A DNA stretch of 64,000 bases from Natronoflexus pectinivorans. Its GTDB lineage: Bacteria > Bacteroidota > Bacteroidia > Bacteroidales > Marinilabiliaceae. The first letter of the stretch is position 1, and the number at the start of each line of letters is the position of its first letter. Location: positions 1-64,000 of the forward strand of contig NZ_SLWK01000011.1 in the NCBI RefSeq assembly GCF_004345615.1, given 5' to 3'. Position numbers and translations under genes: made by a program. This document shows, in pieces, positions 51,725 to 61,015 of this stretch. Under the pieces are notes generated by a model. It worked only from the letters and a program-made list of their open reading frames with translations, had not been told where the DNA came from and did not search any database.

Positions 51725-51975
51725 TTCAGTTATCAGTTACCAGTGTTCAGTTACCAGTGTTCAGTTATGGTTTATGGGTTTAGGGTTGATGGTTTAGGGT
51801 TAGACAGAACTTAAAACTTTGAACCGTAAACTTAAAACTTTGAACCGTAAACTTAAAACTTTGAACCTTAAACTTTGAACCTAAAACTTAGAACTTAAAA
51901 CCTTCTCACCTTATTACCATTCCACCTTTCTTACAGTTCCTGTTTCCGGTCTCCCATCTCCGGTCTCCGTTCTTC
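51725..51975 (-). repeat. Composite intergenic repeat, copy 4 (reverse)
   Basis: Read on the minus strand from about 40 bases after the ftsK stop: GAGACCGG units (51975-51940), first linker (51928-51891), a variable AAAGTTTAAGGTTC/AAGTTTACGGTTC block (51890-51817), second linker (51816-51778) and AACTGAACACTGGT units (51775-51730). The two linkers match 34273-34310 and 34364-34402 almost perfectly. Confidence 0.85.
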
Positions 51976-52011
51976 CTAAAACAATAATCATTCCATTTAT
52001 TATGGTCCAAT

Positions 52012-54438
52012 CTATCTCAACATTTCAAACATTCGTTCCAATTCCAACTCATCACTCACCAGAACCTGTCTTGCTTTACTTCCTTCAAATGGGCCCACCA
52101 CACCGGCTGCCTCCAATTGGTCTATGATTCTTCCGGCACGGTTATATCCAATTGAAAACCGGCGCTGAATCAGGGATGTTGAGCCGCTTTGGTTGGCCAC
52201 TACAACTCTTGCGGCTTCCTCAAACATGGGATCACGTTTGGAGAGATCCACCTCACCGGGTTCCTGGGTTCCGGTTTCTCCCACGTATTCGGGCAGATGC
52301 ATGGCTGTTGGATAGCCCCGTTGTTGACCAATGAAATCATTTACCTTTTCCACCTCCGGCGTGTCGACAAATGCGCATTGCACCCTGATTAGGTCACTTC
52401 CCTGCGAAATAAGCATATCTCCGCGTCCAATCAGCTGGTTTGCACCGGGCGAATCAAGAATGGTGCGACTGTCTATCATGGATGCCACTTTAAATGCAAT
52501 CCTTGTAGGGAAGTTGGCTTTAATTACGCCAGTTATGATATTGGTGGAAGGTCGCTGAGTTGCAATAATCATGTGAATTCCAACAGCCCTTGCAAGCTGT
52601 GCTATTCGGGCGATGGGCAATTCTACCTCTTTCCCTGCTGTCATGATTAAATCGGCAAACTCATCAATTATGACAATGATGTAGGGTAAAAAGTGGTGTC
52701 CCTTTTCGGGGTTCAGTTCTCTTTTAATGAATTTATGGTTATACTCCTTAATATTTCGGGTGTGTGCTTTTTTGAGAAGATCATAACGATCTTCCATCTC
52801 AATGGTGAGCGAGTGTAAAGTATTTACCACCCGTTGAACATCCGTGATGATGGGTTCTTCCTCATCGGGTAGTTTTGCCAGAAAGTGTCGCTCTATTTTG
52901 CTGTATATGTTAAGTTCCACCTTTTTGGGGTCCACTAAAACAAATTTTAACTGCGATGGATGTTTTTTATACAGAAGCGAAGTGATGATGGCATTCAAAC
53001 CCACTGATTTACCCTGTCCGGTTGCACCCGCAACCAAAAGGTGAGGAGCTTTGGTCAGGTCGAAAACGAAAGTCTCATTTGAGATGGTTTTTCCCAATGC
53101 CACCGGCAATTCGAATTTGGTGTTCTGGAATTTTCGAGAAGTAATGATCGACTTCATGGAAACCACCTGCGGTTCTGAGTTGGGAACTTCTATCCCAATG
53201 GTTCCTTCTCCCGGGATGGGGGCAATGATCCGGATGCCCAGTGCTGCCAGCGAGAGGGCGATGTCATCCTCCAGGTTTTTGATTTTCGAGATTCTCACCC
53301 CCGGCATGGGAACGATCTCGTAAAGCGTGACGGTTGGACCAACGGTCGCCTTGATGCTTTTTATCTGGATTTTGTAATCCTCCAGAGTTTTTACAATCTT
53401 ATTTTTATTATAGATTAACTCCTCTTCTGTTACCTGTGATTGTCCACTTTTGTGATCATCCAGCAAATCAAATGAGGGCATGATGTATGATGACAGATCA
53501 AGCGTTGGGTCATAATCACCCTGCGGCTTGTTCTCACCGGTATGAATAATTTCTTCAGATGCTGCTTTTTCAATTTTTAGTTCAAGCTCATTATCGGGAT
53601 GCTCTAATGGGGGCGCTTCAAATTTCTTTGCGGGTTTGATGTCAAATTGAATCTCATCATCAGTCTCTTCTGTCTTGACAGAAGAGATGGGTTCAGAGAT
53701 GTTTTCGTCTGCTTCCCTTGCATTGTTCTGCTCATTATTATCTGCTTCACCATCAGAAACCGTCATCGCGGTATCAACAAAATCATTTTCTTTTAAAGTG
53801 GATAGGTCTTTGCCAATCAGCTTTCTGAATTTTATCAGAAACCATTCAAAATTTACCGTCAGGTATATCACCAGTGAGATTAGGATCAGGATAAATGTTC
53901 CAATGTGCCCGATAGTAGAAATGAGCCAGTCGCTCACGTGAAATCCATGGGCACCACCAAGAAGAAGGTATTTGTCTTCCATGGTTTCCATAAAAAAGAA
54001 ACCCATAGAAACTGAGACCCATATTGTAATAATTGACGCGTGAATCAAGGTTTTGCTCAGAGGCAAAATTCGTGCACCCAATAGTCTGAATCCGGTAACA
54101 AAAAGTAAAAAGACGAAAGAGAACGAAGCCAATCCGAACCATTTATTTACCATTAAATCTGCAAACCAGGCACCTATTTTCCCTGTCACATTATCCACCT
54201 GTATGGATGTATCTTTAATTAAATCAACAAATGGGAGATCGAACTTGCTGCGATCGGCATATCCAGAATTAAAAAAAGAGAAAAATGCAACAGCCAGGTA
54301 GAATGAAAAAGCAACAATGATTAAACCCGTGGCAAACCTGAATTTGTAATTCTTAAAACTCTCTTTCAGGGATGTCAGTGGATTTTTGAATCTTCGTTTT
54401 CCGTTTCCTGTTCTGTTTTTTTTGGATTTTGATGCCAT
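52012..54438 (-). CDS. ftsK: FtsK/SpoIIIE-type DNA translocase
   Basis: An 808-residue protein. Four to five N-terminal membrane spans (within about residues 30-200) are followed by an acidic linker (about 205-330) and the RecA-like motor: Walker A VAGATGQGKSVGLNAI, Walker B YIIVIIDEFADLIM and RAVGIHMIIATQRPS. The C-terminal winged-helix gamma domain is SLIQRRFSIGYNRAGRIIDQL, which reads polar KOPS-like sequences. It clears chromosome ends from the septum and activates XerCD. Length is normal for the family. Confidence 0.95.
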   Translation of the reverse strand: MASKSKKNRTGNGKRRFKNPLTSLKESFKNYKFRFATGLIIVAFSFYLAVAFFSFFNSGYADRSKFDLPFVDLIKDTSIQVDNVTGKIGAWFADLMVNKWFGLASFSFVFLLFVTGFRLLGARILPLSKTLIHASIITIWVSVSMGFFFMETMEDKYLLLGGAHGFHVSDWLISTIGHIGTFILILISLVIYLTVNFEWFLIKFRKLIGKDLSTLKENDFVDTAMTVSDGEADNNEQNNAREADENISEPISSVKTEETDDEIQFDIKPAKKFEAPPLEHPDNELELKIEKAASEEIIHTGENKPQGDYDPTLDLSSYIMPSFDLLDDHKSGQSQVTEEELIYNKNKIVKTLEDYKIQIKSIKATVGPTVTLYEIVPMPGVRISKIKNLEDDIALSLAALGIRIIAPIPGEGTIGIEVPNSEPQVVSMKSIITSRKFQNTKFELPVALGKTISNETFVFDLTKAPHLLVAGATGQGKSVGLNAIITSLLYKKHPSQLKFVLVDPKKVELNIYSKIERHFLAKLPDEEEPIITDVQRVVNTLHSLTIEMEDRYDLLKKAHTRNIKEYNHKFIKRELNPEKGHHFLPYIIVIIDEFADLIMTAGKEVELPIARIAQLARAVGIHMIIATQRPSTNIITGVIKANFPTRIAFKVASMIDSRTILDSPGANQLIGRGDMLISQGSDLIRVQCAFVDTPEVEKVNDFIGQQRGYPTAMHLPEYVGETGTQEPGEVDLSKRDPMFEEAARVVVANQSGSTSLIQRRFSIGYNRAGRIIDQLEAAGVVGPFEGSKARQVLVSDELELERMFEMLR

Positions 54439-54640
54439 ATATAAATTTATGTTTCAGAGTATAATGGTTTTTATAACTGTAGCGAGCCGGATATTTTAAC
54501 TGTATTATTTATTATTACAGATATTTGGTGAAACGAAGTTCAACCCCGGACAACTATACAGGTTAAAATCAACTTGTAAAAATAGTAAAGCATTTACTAT
54601 TTATGAAGATAATAACGGAAAGATTTACTGCTTTATTGGA

Positions 54641-55345
54641 TCAGTTGAAAACTGTTTTAATCAACTCTTCAACTTCTTCAAGTGAAGATTGTTCGTAATT
54701 GGCCGGCACCATGAAAAAATAATCAGGATGAGATTCTTCAACGACTCTTTGTGCTTCAAGGTGAAAGATTACGTTTTCGTAAGTTAACTGGAATTCCATA
54801 ATGAGTCCCGGTATCATGTCGAATGGAGTATTGCGGTTGGGGTTATCCATTCCAATTTCGTTGGAATACCAGATACTGATCTCCGGGCTACCGGCTTTAT
54901 CTGAAGGTATTTGTGCCAAATGACAGGTGAAACCAGCGATCTCTTTCTCCATATTTTTAATATATTCTACTTTTCTTGAATGGTCATCATCAAAAATGAA
55001 CATATTATCAGACTTGGAGCTTGGAACATATATTCTTCTTTCCAGAATTTTTAGGAGTGTGTAGAAGCTGTCGCTTTCCTGGTTGTGGATAAAATCAAGA
55101 GCGTATAAGTTCATGTTGCCTTTGAACATGATTCTTTGATTTCCATTACTAAAATGAAGAGACATCTGGTTGGGAAACAAAAAGGAAAGCGCGTTGCTGA
55201 CCTGTTCCGGATAAGTAATATTATAGATGATGGTACCTTCTGTAATGCCTTTCTCTGCTGCAGGCCTTCGATCGAATTTACAACCTGATAAAACAGTGAT
55301 GATCAATACAAATGATAATAATTTTATGTGGTTCTTTAATGTCAT
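54641..55345 (-). CDS. Lipoprotein of unknown function (DUF4412-like)
   Basis: A 234-residue protein. The signal ends in LSGC, giving a lipoprotein. ITEGTIIYNITYPEQ and FKGNMNLYALDFIHNQ look like a strand-rich barrel, and VEYIKNMEKEIAGFTCHLAQ with FDMIPGLIMEFQLTYEN resembles DUF4412-type proteins of Bacteroidota. The function is unknown. ATG 55345 is preferred to 55363 by signal position. Confidence 0.7.
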   Translation of the reverse strand: MTLKNHIKLLSFVLIITVLSGCKFDRRPAAEKGITEGTIIYNITYPEQVSNALSFLFPNQMSLHFSNGNQRIMFKGNMNLYALDFIHNQESDSFYTLLKILERRIYVPSSKSDNMFIFDDDHSRKVEYIKNMEKEIAGFTCHLAQIPSDKAGSPEISIWYSNEIGMDNPNRNTPFDMIPGLIMEFQLTYENVIFHLEAQRVVEESHPDYFFMVPANYEQSSLEEVEELIKTVFN

Positions 55346-55536
55346 ATGTGTATTCCCGTTCATAGCAGGTCAAAGATAGCAAAATTAGACGTGCAGCCTT
55401 AACCGTTTATCTGCTTTTGGATGAGTTTGGTCAAAAACCATTCCGTATTGTTCTGAGAATTGTTTTTTGATTCTGTCTGTTTCGATATCTCTTAAATATT
55501 CAGTAATTTTATAGTTGATGTATCTATTGCGCAATA

Positions 55537-55690
55537 ATTCGTTAGACTTTTCCCGAGACATTCGGGATTAGATATCAGATGCAAGTAAGATTTTTATTAT
55601 CAGCTTATCAGCTGATTGTGTAATATTACAGTGAACTTGTAAATGCTTGAATATTAGGTGGATAAATAAGATTAACTAACTATTATAATA
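55537..55690. repeat. Interspersed repeat (CGTTAGACTTTTCCCGAG family), short form
   Basis: CGTTAGACTTTTCCCGAG followed by CATTCGGGATTAGAT, ATTATCAG and TTACAGTGAACTTGTAAA, with the same order as 9099-9335 but without its 90-base insert. It ends about 15 bases before the ornithine carbamoyltransferase start. Confidence 0.7.
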
Positions 55691-55705
55691 TAAAACCTGA
55701 CTGCT

Positions 55706-56707
55706 ATGCATAAAGATTTAAGGAATCGTCATTTTTTAACCCTATTGGATTTTACATCCGATGAGCTTTTGTATCTTCTGGAACTGGCCGAGCGCTTGAA
55801 ATTCACCAAGAAGAATGGCACCGAAGTTCAAATGCTGAAGGGGATGAACATTGCTTTGATTTTTGAGAAAAGTTCAACCAGAACGCGTTGTGCATTTGAA
55901 GTTGCTGCATACGATCAGGGAGCAAATGTCACCTATCTGGCTCCTTCCGGATCACAGATAGGAGAGAAGGAGTCCATGAAAGATACGGCCAGGGTTTTAG
56001 GAAGAATGTATGATGCCATTCAATATCGGGGTTATGGTCAGAGTGTGGTTGAAGAGCTTGCGAAATATGCCGGCGTTCCGGTATGGAATGGTTTAACCGA
56101 TGAGTTTCATCCTACTCAGGTGTTGGCTGACTTCCTCACAATCAGGGAGCATTGCGAACGTCCTATGAATGAAGTATCGATGGCATATTTGGGTGATGCA
56201 AGAAATAATATGGCCAACTCATTAATGGTTGGTGGAGCGAAAATGGGGATGGATATGCGGATTGTCGGTCCACGATCGCTTCAACCGGAAAAGAGTCTGG
56301 TACATAAATGTGAGGAAATGGCTCGAAACAGCGGAGGGAAAATTACCATTACCGATAATCTGGAAGCTGGCGTTAAAGGTGTAGATTTTATATATACCGA
56401 TGTATGGGTGTCCATGGGTGAATCTGCTCAGGTGTGGAAAGATCGGATTGATCTTCTAAAACCGTTCCAGGTTAACCGACGTACCATGGATCTAACCGGC
56501 AATGAAAAGTGTTATTTTCTTCACTGCTTGCCGGCTTTCCATAATAGGGAAACCAAAACAGGAGAGGCTATATACCAACAATTCGGTCTGGATGGGATGG
56601 AGGTTACTGATGATGTTTTTGAATCACCTGCATCCATCGTGTTCGATCAGGCCGAAAATCGTCTGCATACCATTAAAGCAGTTATGGTTGCGACTCTTGG
56701 AAGATAA
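55706..56707 (+). CDS. argF: Ornithine carbamoyltransferase
   Basis: A 333-residue transcarbamylase very like E. coli ArgF/Arg[11 protein letters not shown] binds carbamoyl phosphate, [12 protein letters not shown] and [12 protein letters not shown] follow, and HCLPAFHN is the ornithine loop. Many Bacteroidota make arginine with acetyl- or succinylornithine carbamoyltransferase, and this one is of the ordinary ornithine type. It may act in synthesis or in the catabolic direction; no other arginine gene is nearby to decide. Confidence 0.93.
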   Translation: MHKDLRNRHFLTLLDFTSDELLYLLELAERLKFTKKNGTEVQMLKGMNIALIFEKSSTRTRCAFEVAAYDQGANVTYLAPSGSQIGEKESMKDTARVLGRMYDAIQYRGYGQSVVEELAKYAGVPVWNGLTDEFHPTQVLADFLTIREHCERPMNEVSMAYLGDARNNMANSLMVGGAKMGMDMRIVGPRSLQPEKSLVHKCEEMARNSGGKITITDNLEAGVKGVDFIYTDVWVSMGESAQVWKDRIDLLKPFQVNRRTMDLTGNEKCYFLHCLPAFHNRETKTGEAIYQQFGLDGMEVTDDVFESPASIVFDQAENRLHTIKAVMVATLGR

Positions 56708-56789
56708 AATTTCAGATATTTAAACTTACTGAATAGAAATATTATCAGGCACTTTTCTTATAAATTATTTAATAAATTATGGTTTTAAT

Positions 56790-56820
56790 TTTGAATTGAT
56801 ATAAAATGAATCTAATTTTG
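56790..56820 (+). promoter_or_regulatory. Promoter of asnA
   Basis: TTTG (56790-56793), 19 bases, TAATTTTG (56813-56820): an exact fit to the Bacteroidota sigma consensus. The start codon is 54 bases downstream. Confidence 0.75.
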
Positions 56821-56874
56821 CGTTTTAGTGATTGATTTTAATAACAAAGGCATCAAGCCAATCTGACTGAAAAC

Positions 56875-57915
56875 ATGAGAGATTTACTCTATATTCCGGA
56901 GAATTATAAATCATTGCTCGATCTGAAGCAAACAGAACATGCGATAACGATCATTAAGGATTCATTTCAAACATTTTTGTCGGCTGATTTACGTTTGAGA
57001 CGCGTAACAGCCCCACTTTTTGTATTAAAAGGTACCGGGCTGAACGATGATTTATCAGGGAAAGAGCGTCCGGTTACATTCCCGGTTCGTGGTATGGGTA
57101 ACAGGGAAGTTGAAGTTGTGCACAGTCTTGCCAAATGGAAACGTATGATGCTGGCCGATTATGAAATTGAGCCTGGATATGGAATATACACAGACATGAA
57201 CGCCATTCGTCCGGATGAAGATCTGGACAATACCCATTCAATTTATGTAGATCAGTGGGATTGGGAACGCCACATTCGGGAAAAAGATCGCAATCTTGAT
57301 TACCTTAAATCTGTGGTCGTGCGAATATTTGAAGTGATGAAGCGCACTGAATTTGTCGTGTATGAAAAGTATCCGAATATTAAACCAATTTTGCCCGAAG
57401 AAATTACCTTCATACATGCAGAAGAGTTGTATGATATGTATCCCAACTTAAGTTCTAAAGATCGGGAAGATGCCATTACCCGTAAATACGGGGCAGTATT
57501 TGTTATAGGTATAGGCGGTGATATGCCCTGCGGAGAGCCACATGATGGACGCGCTCCGGATTACGACGACTGGAGCACTCCAACTGTAAATAATTTCATC
57601 GGCTTAAATGGGGACATATTATTATGGAATCCGATTCTAAAGAAAGCCTTCGAAATATCATCCATGGGCATAAGAGTTGATGCTGAAGTATTAAAACGTC
57701 AGCTTAAGCATAGAAATGAAGAGAGGCGCATGGAGCTGATGTTTCATCAACGACTTTTAAATAACGAACTTCCATTAAGTATAGGTGGTGGCATAGGCCA
57801 GTCCAGACTTTGCATGTTTTTTCTCAGAAAAGCTCATGTTGGTGAAATTCAGGCCAGTATATGGCCCGATGAAATGCGTCAGGTGTGCAAAAGAAATAAC
57901 ATCGTGTTGGTTTAG
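56875..57915 (+). CDS. asnA: Aspartate-ammonia ligase
   Basis: A 346-residue class II synthetase-like enzyme, close to the E. coli length of 330. VDQWDWERHI, KYGAVFVIGIGGDMPCGEPHDGRAPDYDDW (shown in two parts by position near 205-235) and LPLSIGGGIGQSRL are the ATP and substrate blocks. It makes asparagine from aspartate with ammonia and ATP. A TTTG-N19-TAATTTTG promoter precedes it. It stands alone as a transcription unit. Confidence 0.95.
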   Translation: MRDLLYIPENYKSLLDLKQTEHAITIIKDSFQTFLSADLRLRRVTAPLFVLKGTGLNDDLSGKERPVTFPVRGMGNREVEVVHSLAKWKRMMLADYEIEPGYGIYTDMNAIRPDEDLDNTHSIYVDQWDWERHIREKDRNLDYLKSVVVRIFEVMKRTEFVVYEKYPNIKPILPEEITFIHAEELYDMYPNLSSKDREDAITRKYGAVFVIGIGGDMPCGEPHDGRAPDYDDWSTPTVNNFIGLNGDILLWNPILKKAFEISSMGIRVDAEVLKRQLKHRNEERRMELMFHQRLLNNELPLSIGGGIGQSRLCMFFLRKAHVGEIQASIWPDEMRQVCKRNNIVLV

Positions 57916-57957
57916 CAAAAATAGTTAAGTTACATTCCATTAAAAAAAGAGCCATCT

Positions 57958-57981
57958 CATCATTTTTTAATGAAAATGATG
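57958..57981. terminator. Small hairpin after asnA
   Basis: CATCATTTT and AAAATGATG with a 6-base loop, 43 bases after the asnA stop. No T-run follows, so it may be an RNA end structure rather than a true intrinsic terminator. Confidence 0.4.
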
Positions 57982-58130
57982 TCTTACAAAATATCTGCAT
58001 ATCTAAACCAAAATTTACACTTTTTGTGAATTGGCATATTGTTGATTTACAGAGTGTTATTTGATTTGAACGATAGGCATTTTTTATATCGTTTCCTGCT
58101 ACAAAGGACATTCTGAAAGGGTTTCCAACA

Positions 58131-58162
58131 AAAAAAATGCATTCTAAAATGCATTTTTTTTG
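58131..58162. terminator. Hairpin with A and T tracts between asnA and hup
   Basis: AAAATGCAT and ATGCATTTT arms around a short loop, with A-run before and eight T after. This fits a bidirectional intrinsic terminator. It ends 9 bases before the hup -33 box and could insulate hup from upstream transcription. Confidence 0.6.
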
Positions 58163-58170
58163 CTTCTAAA

Positions 58171-58201
58171 TTTGGAAGACACTATAAATACTCTATATTT
58201 G
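58171..58201 (+). promoter_or_regulatory. Promoter of hup
   Basis: TTTG (58171-58174), 19 bases, TATATTTG (58194-58201), the exact Bacteroidota pattern. The start codon is about 50 bases downstream. Strong expression is expected for an HU gene. Confidence 0.82.
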
Positions 58202-58252
58202 TGATGGTAAGATTAAAAACCTAGTTTTTAACCCTAAAATTAAATTTTTATT

Positions 58253-58525
58253 ATGAACAAGGCTCAATTAATCGATGCAATTGCTGGTGACTCAGGTCTA
58301 ACCAAGGCAGATGCGAAAAAAGCGTTAGATGCTTTCTTAAAAGTAACTGGAGATGCTCTTAAATCAGGAGATCGCGTTACATTAGTAGGATTCGGTTCTT
58401 TTGGTGTTTCTGAGAGAAGCGCACGTACCGGTCGTAACCCTCAAACCGGAAAGGAAATTACCATTCCTGCGAAGAAAGTAATCAAATTTAAAGCTGGTAG
58501 CGAATTGACTGATTCGGTTAACTAG
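58253..58525 (+). CDS. hup: HU-family DNA-binding protein
   Basis: A 90-residue HU protein, the standard length. [24 protein letters not shown] is the beta-arm region (about residues 44-67) with the conserved RNPQTGK proline that intercalates [26 protein letters not shown] is the dimer helices. It bends and compacts DNA. It has a strong promoter and its own terminator. Confidence 0.96.
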   Translation: MNKAQLIDAIAGDSGLTKADAKKALDAFLKVTGDALKSGDRVTLVGFGSFGVSERSARTGRNPQTGKEITIPAKKVIKFKAGSELTDSVN

Positions 58526-58547
58526 TGAAGATTTTTTTCAAAATTTG

Positions 58548-58580
58548 AAAAAGAGGGTACCTGATGGGCTCTCTTTTTTT
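58548..58580 (+). terminator. Intrinsic terminator of hup
   Basis: AAAAAGAG (58548-58555) pairs with CTCTTTTT (58571-58578) and a T-run follows. It is 22 bases after the hup stop. Confidence 0.65.
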
Positions 58581-58607
58581 TTGGGGTTGAAACAAAATAT
58601 ATTTGCC

Positions 58608-59324
58608 ATGTTGCGTAAACCTGAAGAGCTCACCCGTGAACAGTTGCAAAAACTCATTGAGTTTTTGAAGACTCTGAAATCTGAAGAGAGGATTTGTACT
58701 TTTGAAAAGGTTTTGGATCAACGAACAAACTACTTTACTGTTTTGATGGAAAACATTGACCATCCGCACAACATCAGTGCAGTGCTGAGAAGTTGCGATT
58801 GTTTTGGAGTACAGAATGTAAATCTGGTTGATGATCGGGCAGAATATTCTGTAAACCGAAAAGTTGCCATGGGTTCTTCTAAATGGCTAACACTAACAAA
58901 ATATACAAAACACCAAAACAACAAGAAAAAAGCTCTTGAAGACTTAAAATCGAAGGGTTATCGCCTGGTGGTTACTACGCCAAACCCAGGAGCCGTCTCC
59001 ATTCAGGATGTTGATATCTCAAAAGGCCCCGTTGCCTTTGTTTTTGGTACCGAATTAACAGGGGTTTCTCCTGAGGCTAGTGAAATGGCTGATGAATATT
59101 TAACCATACCTATGTTTGGCTTTACCGAAAGTCTTAATTTATCTGTTTCAGTTGCCATTATTTTGCAAACTGTAACATCGAAATTACGAAATTCATCAAT
59201 TCATTGGGAATTATCCGATCATGAAAAGGAGTTGGTAATGCTGAATTGGCTGCGAAAATCAACTCCCCGAAATGAAATTATAGAGAATCGTTTCTTTAAT
59301 CAAATTGAGAATATTGATAACTGA
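58608..59324 (+). CDS. TrmH/SpoU-family RNA 2'-O-methyltransferase
   Basis: A 238-residue SPOUT-fold methyltransferase. NIDHPHNISAVLRSCDCFGVQ (motif 1, near residue 44), VAFVFGTELTGVSPEA (motif 2) and TIPMFGFTESLNLSVSVAI (motif 3) give the knot. The long N-terminal and C-terminal helices resemble TrmH, the tRNA Gm18 enzyme. ATG 58608 is chosen because the frame upstream of it reads through the hup terminator. Target RNA is inferred. Confidence 0.87.
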   Translation: MLRKPEELTREQLQKLIEFLKTLKSEERICTFEKVLDQRTNYFTVLMENIDHPHNISAVLRSCDCFGVQNVNLVDDRAEYSVNRKVAMGSSKWLTLTKYTKHQNNKKKALEDLKSKGYRLVVTTPNPGAVSIQDVDISKGPVAFVFGTELTGVSPEASEMADEYLTIPMFGFTESLNLSVSVAIILQTVTSKLRNSSIHWELSDHEKELVMLNWLRKSTPRNEIIENRFFNQIENIDN

Positions 59325-59443
59325 TTGATTTGTAGAGCGCAGACTTCATTTTTTCTTTTTATTACTATTTTTTTTTTAGGATATGTTGCATCACGAAGTC
59401 GTCCGATGCTAAATTTTATATAACCATTATAACTTACTTTACG

Positions 59444-59451
59444 TATGTTTG
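59444..59451 (+). promoter_or_regulatory. Possible -7 box for the LytTR regulator
   Basis: TATGTTTG fits TAnnTTTG; no TTTG at the proper distance upstream. The start codon at 59543 is about 90 bases downstream. Confidence 0.35.
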
Positions 59452-59542
59452 TGTAAGGTATTTGTTTATTTATCCAAAAAAAGAGTGTGTTGGTCATCTT
59501 TTTTACGATAATATTTTCTACTTTTGGGAAAAATCTGGCTCT

Positions 59543-60256
59543 ATGAATTGTATAATTGTTGATGATGATAATCTGTCTATTAAAATAATAGAGGAATTTG
59601 TTGGAAGAACTGAAGGCTTAAGACTTCTCGGTACGTTTTCGAGTGCTGTGGAGGCTGTCAATAAATTGAATACTCCGGACTGTGAAACTGTACATTTGAT
59701 ATTTCTTGATATTGAAATGCCTGAGATGTCTGGAATAGAGTTTCTTAAGGCTTTAAATATCATTCCACAGGTTATTATCTACTCCTCAGAGGAAAAATAT
59801 GCTCTGGAATCATACGAGTACGACGTTACAGACTATCTGCTAAAGCCGGTTCAATACGGTCGCTTTATAAAAGCGGTGAATCGTGCCAGGGAACGATTCG
59901 AAAAGAAGGAGAGCCCCGTAAAGGAAAGTACAGAAATTTTTATTAAGAATAACTCCTCACTGGTTCGTGTTAAGTACGATGATATTCTTTGGATTGAAGC
60001 CCTTGAGAATTACGTTGTGGTGAATACTTTTAAAGAAAAATTCACCATTCACTTTACAATGAAGTCCATTGCAGAAAGAATGCCTTCAGATAAGTTTATG
60101 CGTATTCATCGTTCATATATCGTAAACTTTAATAAGATTAAAGCCATTGAGGATAGCTCAGTTATTATTAAAACCGATACTGGAAATAAAATTATTCCAA
60201 TCGGAAAATCGTACAGGGATAAATTACTTGATGATATTAATTTGATTACGAAGTAG
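59543..60256 (+). CDS. LytTR-family response regulator
   Basis: A 237-residue regulator. Receiver domain: IIVDDDNLSIKIIEEF at the start, phosphorylation site LIFLDIEMPEMSGIEF (Asp near residue 55) and DYLLKPVQYGRF (Lys). The C-terminal 100 residues are a LytTR DNA-binding domain (DDILWIEALENYVVVNT, MRIHRSYIVNFNKI). No histidine kinase lies beside it, so its sensor is elsewhere. ATG 59543 is preferred to 59462, as the receiver begins there. It is followed by a strong terminator. Confidence 0.92.
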   Translation: MNCIIVDDDNLSIKIIEEFVGRTEGLRLLGTFSSAVEAVNKLNTPDCETVHLIFLDIEMPEMSGIEFLKALNIIPQVIIYSSEEKYALESYEYDVTDYLLKPVQYGRFIKAVNRARERFEKKESPVKESTEIFIKNNSSLVRVKYDDILWIEALENYVVVNTFKEKFTIHFTMKSIAERMPSDKFMRIHRSYIVNFNKIKAIEDSSVIIKTDTGNKIIPIGKSYRDKLLDDINLITK

Positions 60257-60275
60257 AGGTAGAGTTTTTATAATA

Positions 60276-60307
60276 TAAAAAGAGGTGCATAGCGCCTCTT
60301 TTTTTGT
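60276..60307 (+). terminator. Strong intrinsic terminator after the LytTR gene
   Basis: AAAGAGGTGC (60279-60288) pairs with GCGCCTCTTT (60292-60301) with a 3-base loop and a following T-run. One G-T wobble. It separates the regulator from lysE. Confidence 0.85.
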
Positions 60308-60349
60308 TTTATAGGTTTTCATCAGAAACATTTTTCAGATATTTGTAAA

Positions 60350-60985
60350 ATGAACATGAATCCTGTAATTGATGGAATAATTGTGGGCTTTTCTGCATCA
60401 GTTCCACTTGGCCCCATAGGTGTGTTGTGCATCCAGAGAACTCTGCAACGAGGTCGTTTGTCGGGTTTTGTCTCCGGTTTGGGAGCAGCTGTATCTGATA
60501 CCATATACGCCATTATTGCAGGATTTAGTCTTTCATTCATTGTTGCATTTATTGAAGAACATGTGATATGGATGCAGCTGATAGGCGCAACGGTATTAAT
60601 AATACTTGGCGTACACATTTTCAGAAGTAACCCTGCTGTGCAACTTCGACGTCAAAGACGCCGAAAATCCAGTTATTTACATGATTTTTTGTCAACGATG
60701 TTGCTGACAATCAGTAATCCTTTGGCCCTATTTTTGTTTTTGGCCTTTTTTGCAGGTTTACGGGTTGTGGATCCGGCCATGGGCCTGGCTGGCCAGTTAA
60801 CGCTTGTAGGAGGAGTTTTAATTGGTGCATCTTCGTGGTGGCTTCTATTGACTACCATTGTAGGTTTTTTCCAGGCCGCAGTAAATCTTCGACGTCTTTT
60901 TTGGATCAATAAGATAGCAGGAGCCACCATCATTGTTCTTGTGATTATTGCTCTTATGGTGTGGTTCATCAGAAGCATGGTCTGA
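60350..60985 (+). CDS. LysE-family translocator
   Basis: A 211-residue membrane protein with five to six spans. VGFSASVPLGPIGVLCIQRTL near residue 10 is the conserved P-LGP motif of the LysE/RhtB exporters. LLTISNPLALFLFLAFFAG is the second repeat of the fold. It probably exports an amino acid or related metabolite. It converges with the thioesterase gene 30 bases away. Confidence 0.86.
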   Translation: MNMNPVIDGIIVGFSASVPLGPIGVLCIQRTLQRGRLSGFVSGLGAAVSDTIYAIIAGFSLSFIVAFIEEHVIWMQLIGATVLIILGVHIFRSNPAVQLRRQRRRKSSYLHDFLSTMLLTISNPLALFLFLAFFAGLRVVDPAMGLAGQLTLVGGVLIGASSWWLLLTTIVGFFQAAVNLRRLFWINKIAGATIIVLVIIALMVWFIRSMV

Positions 60986-61015
60986 ATCAACCGAAAAACA
61001 ACTACTCAACTTTTT

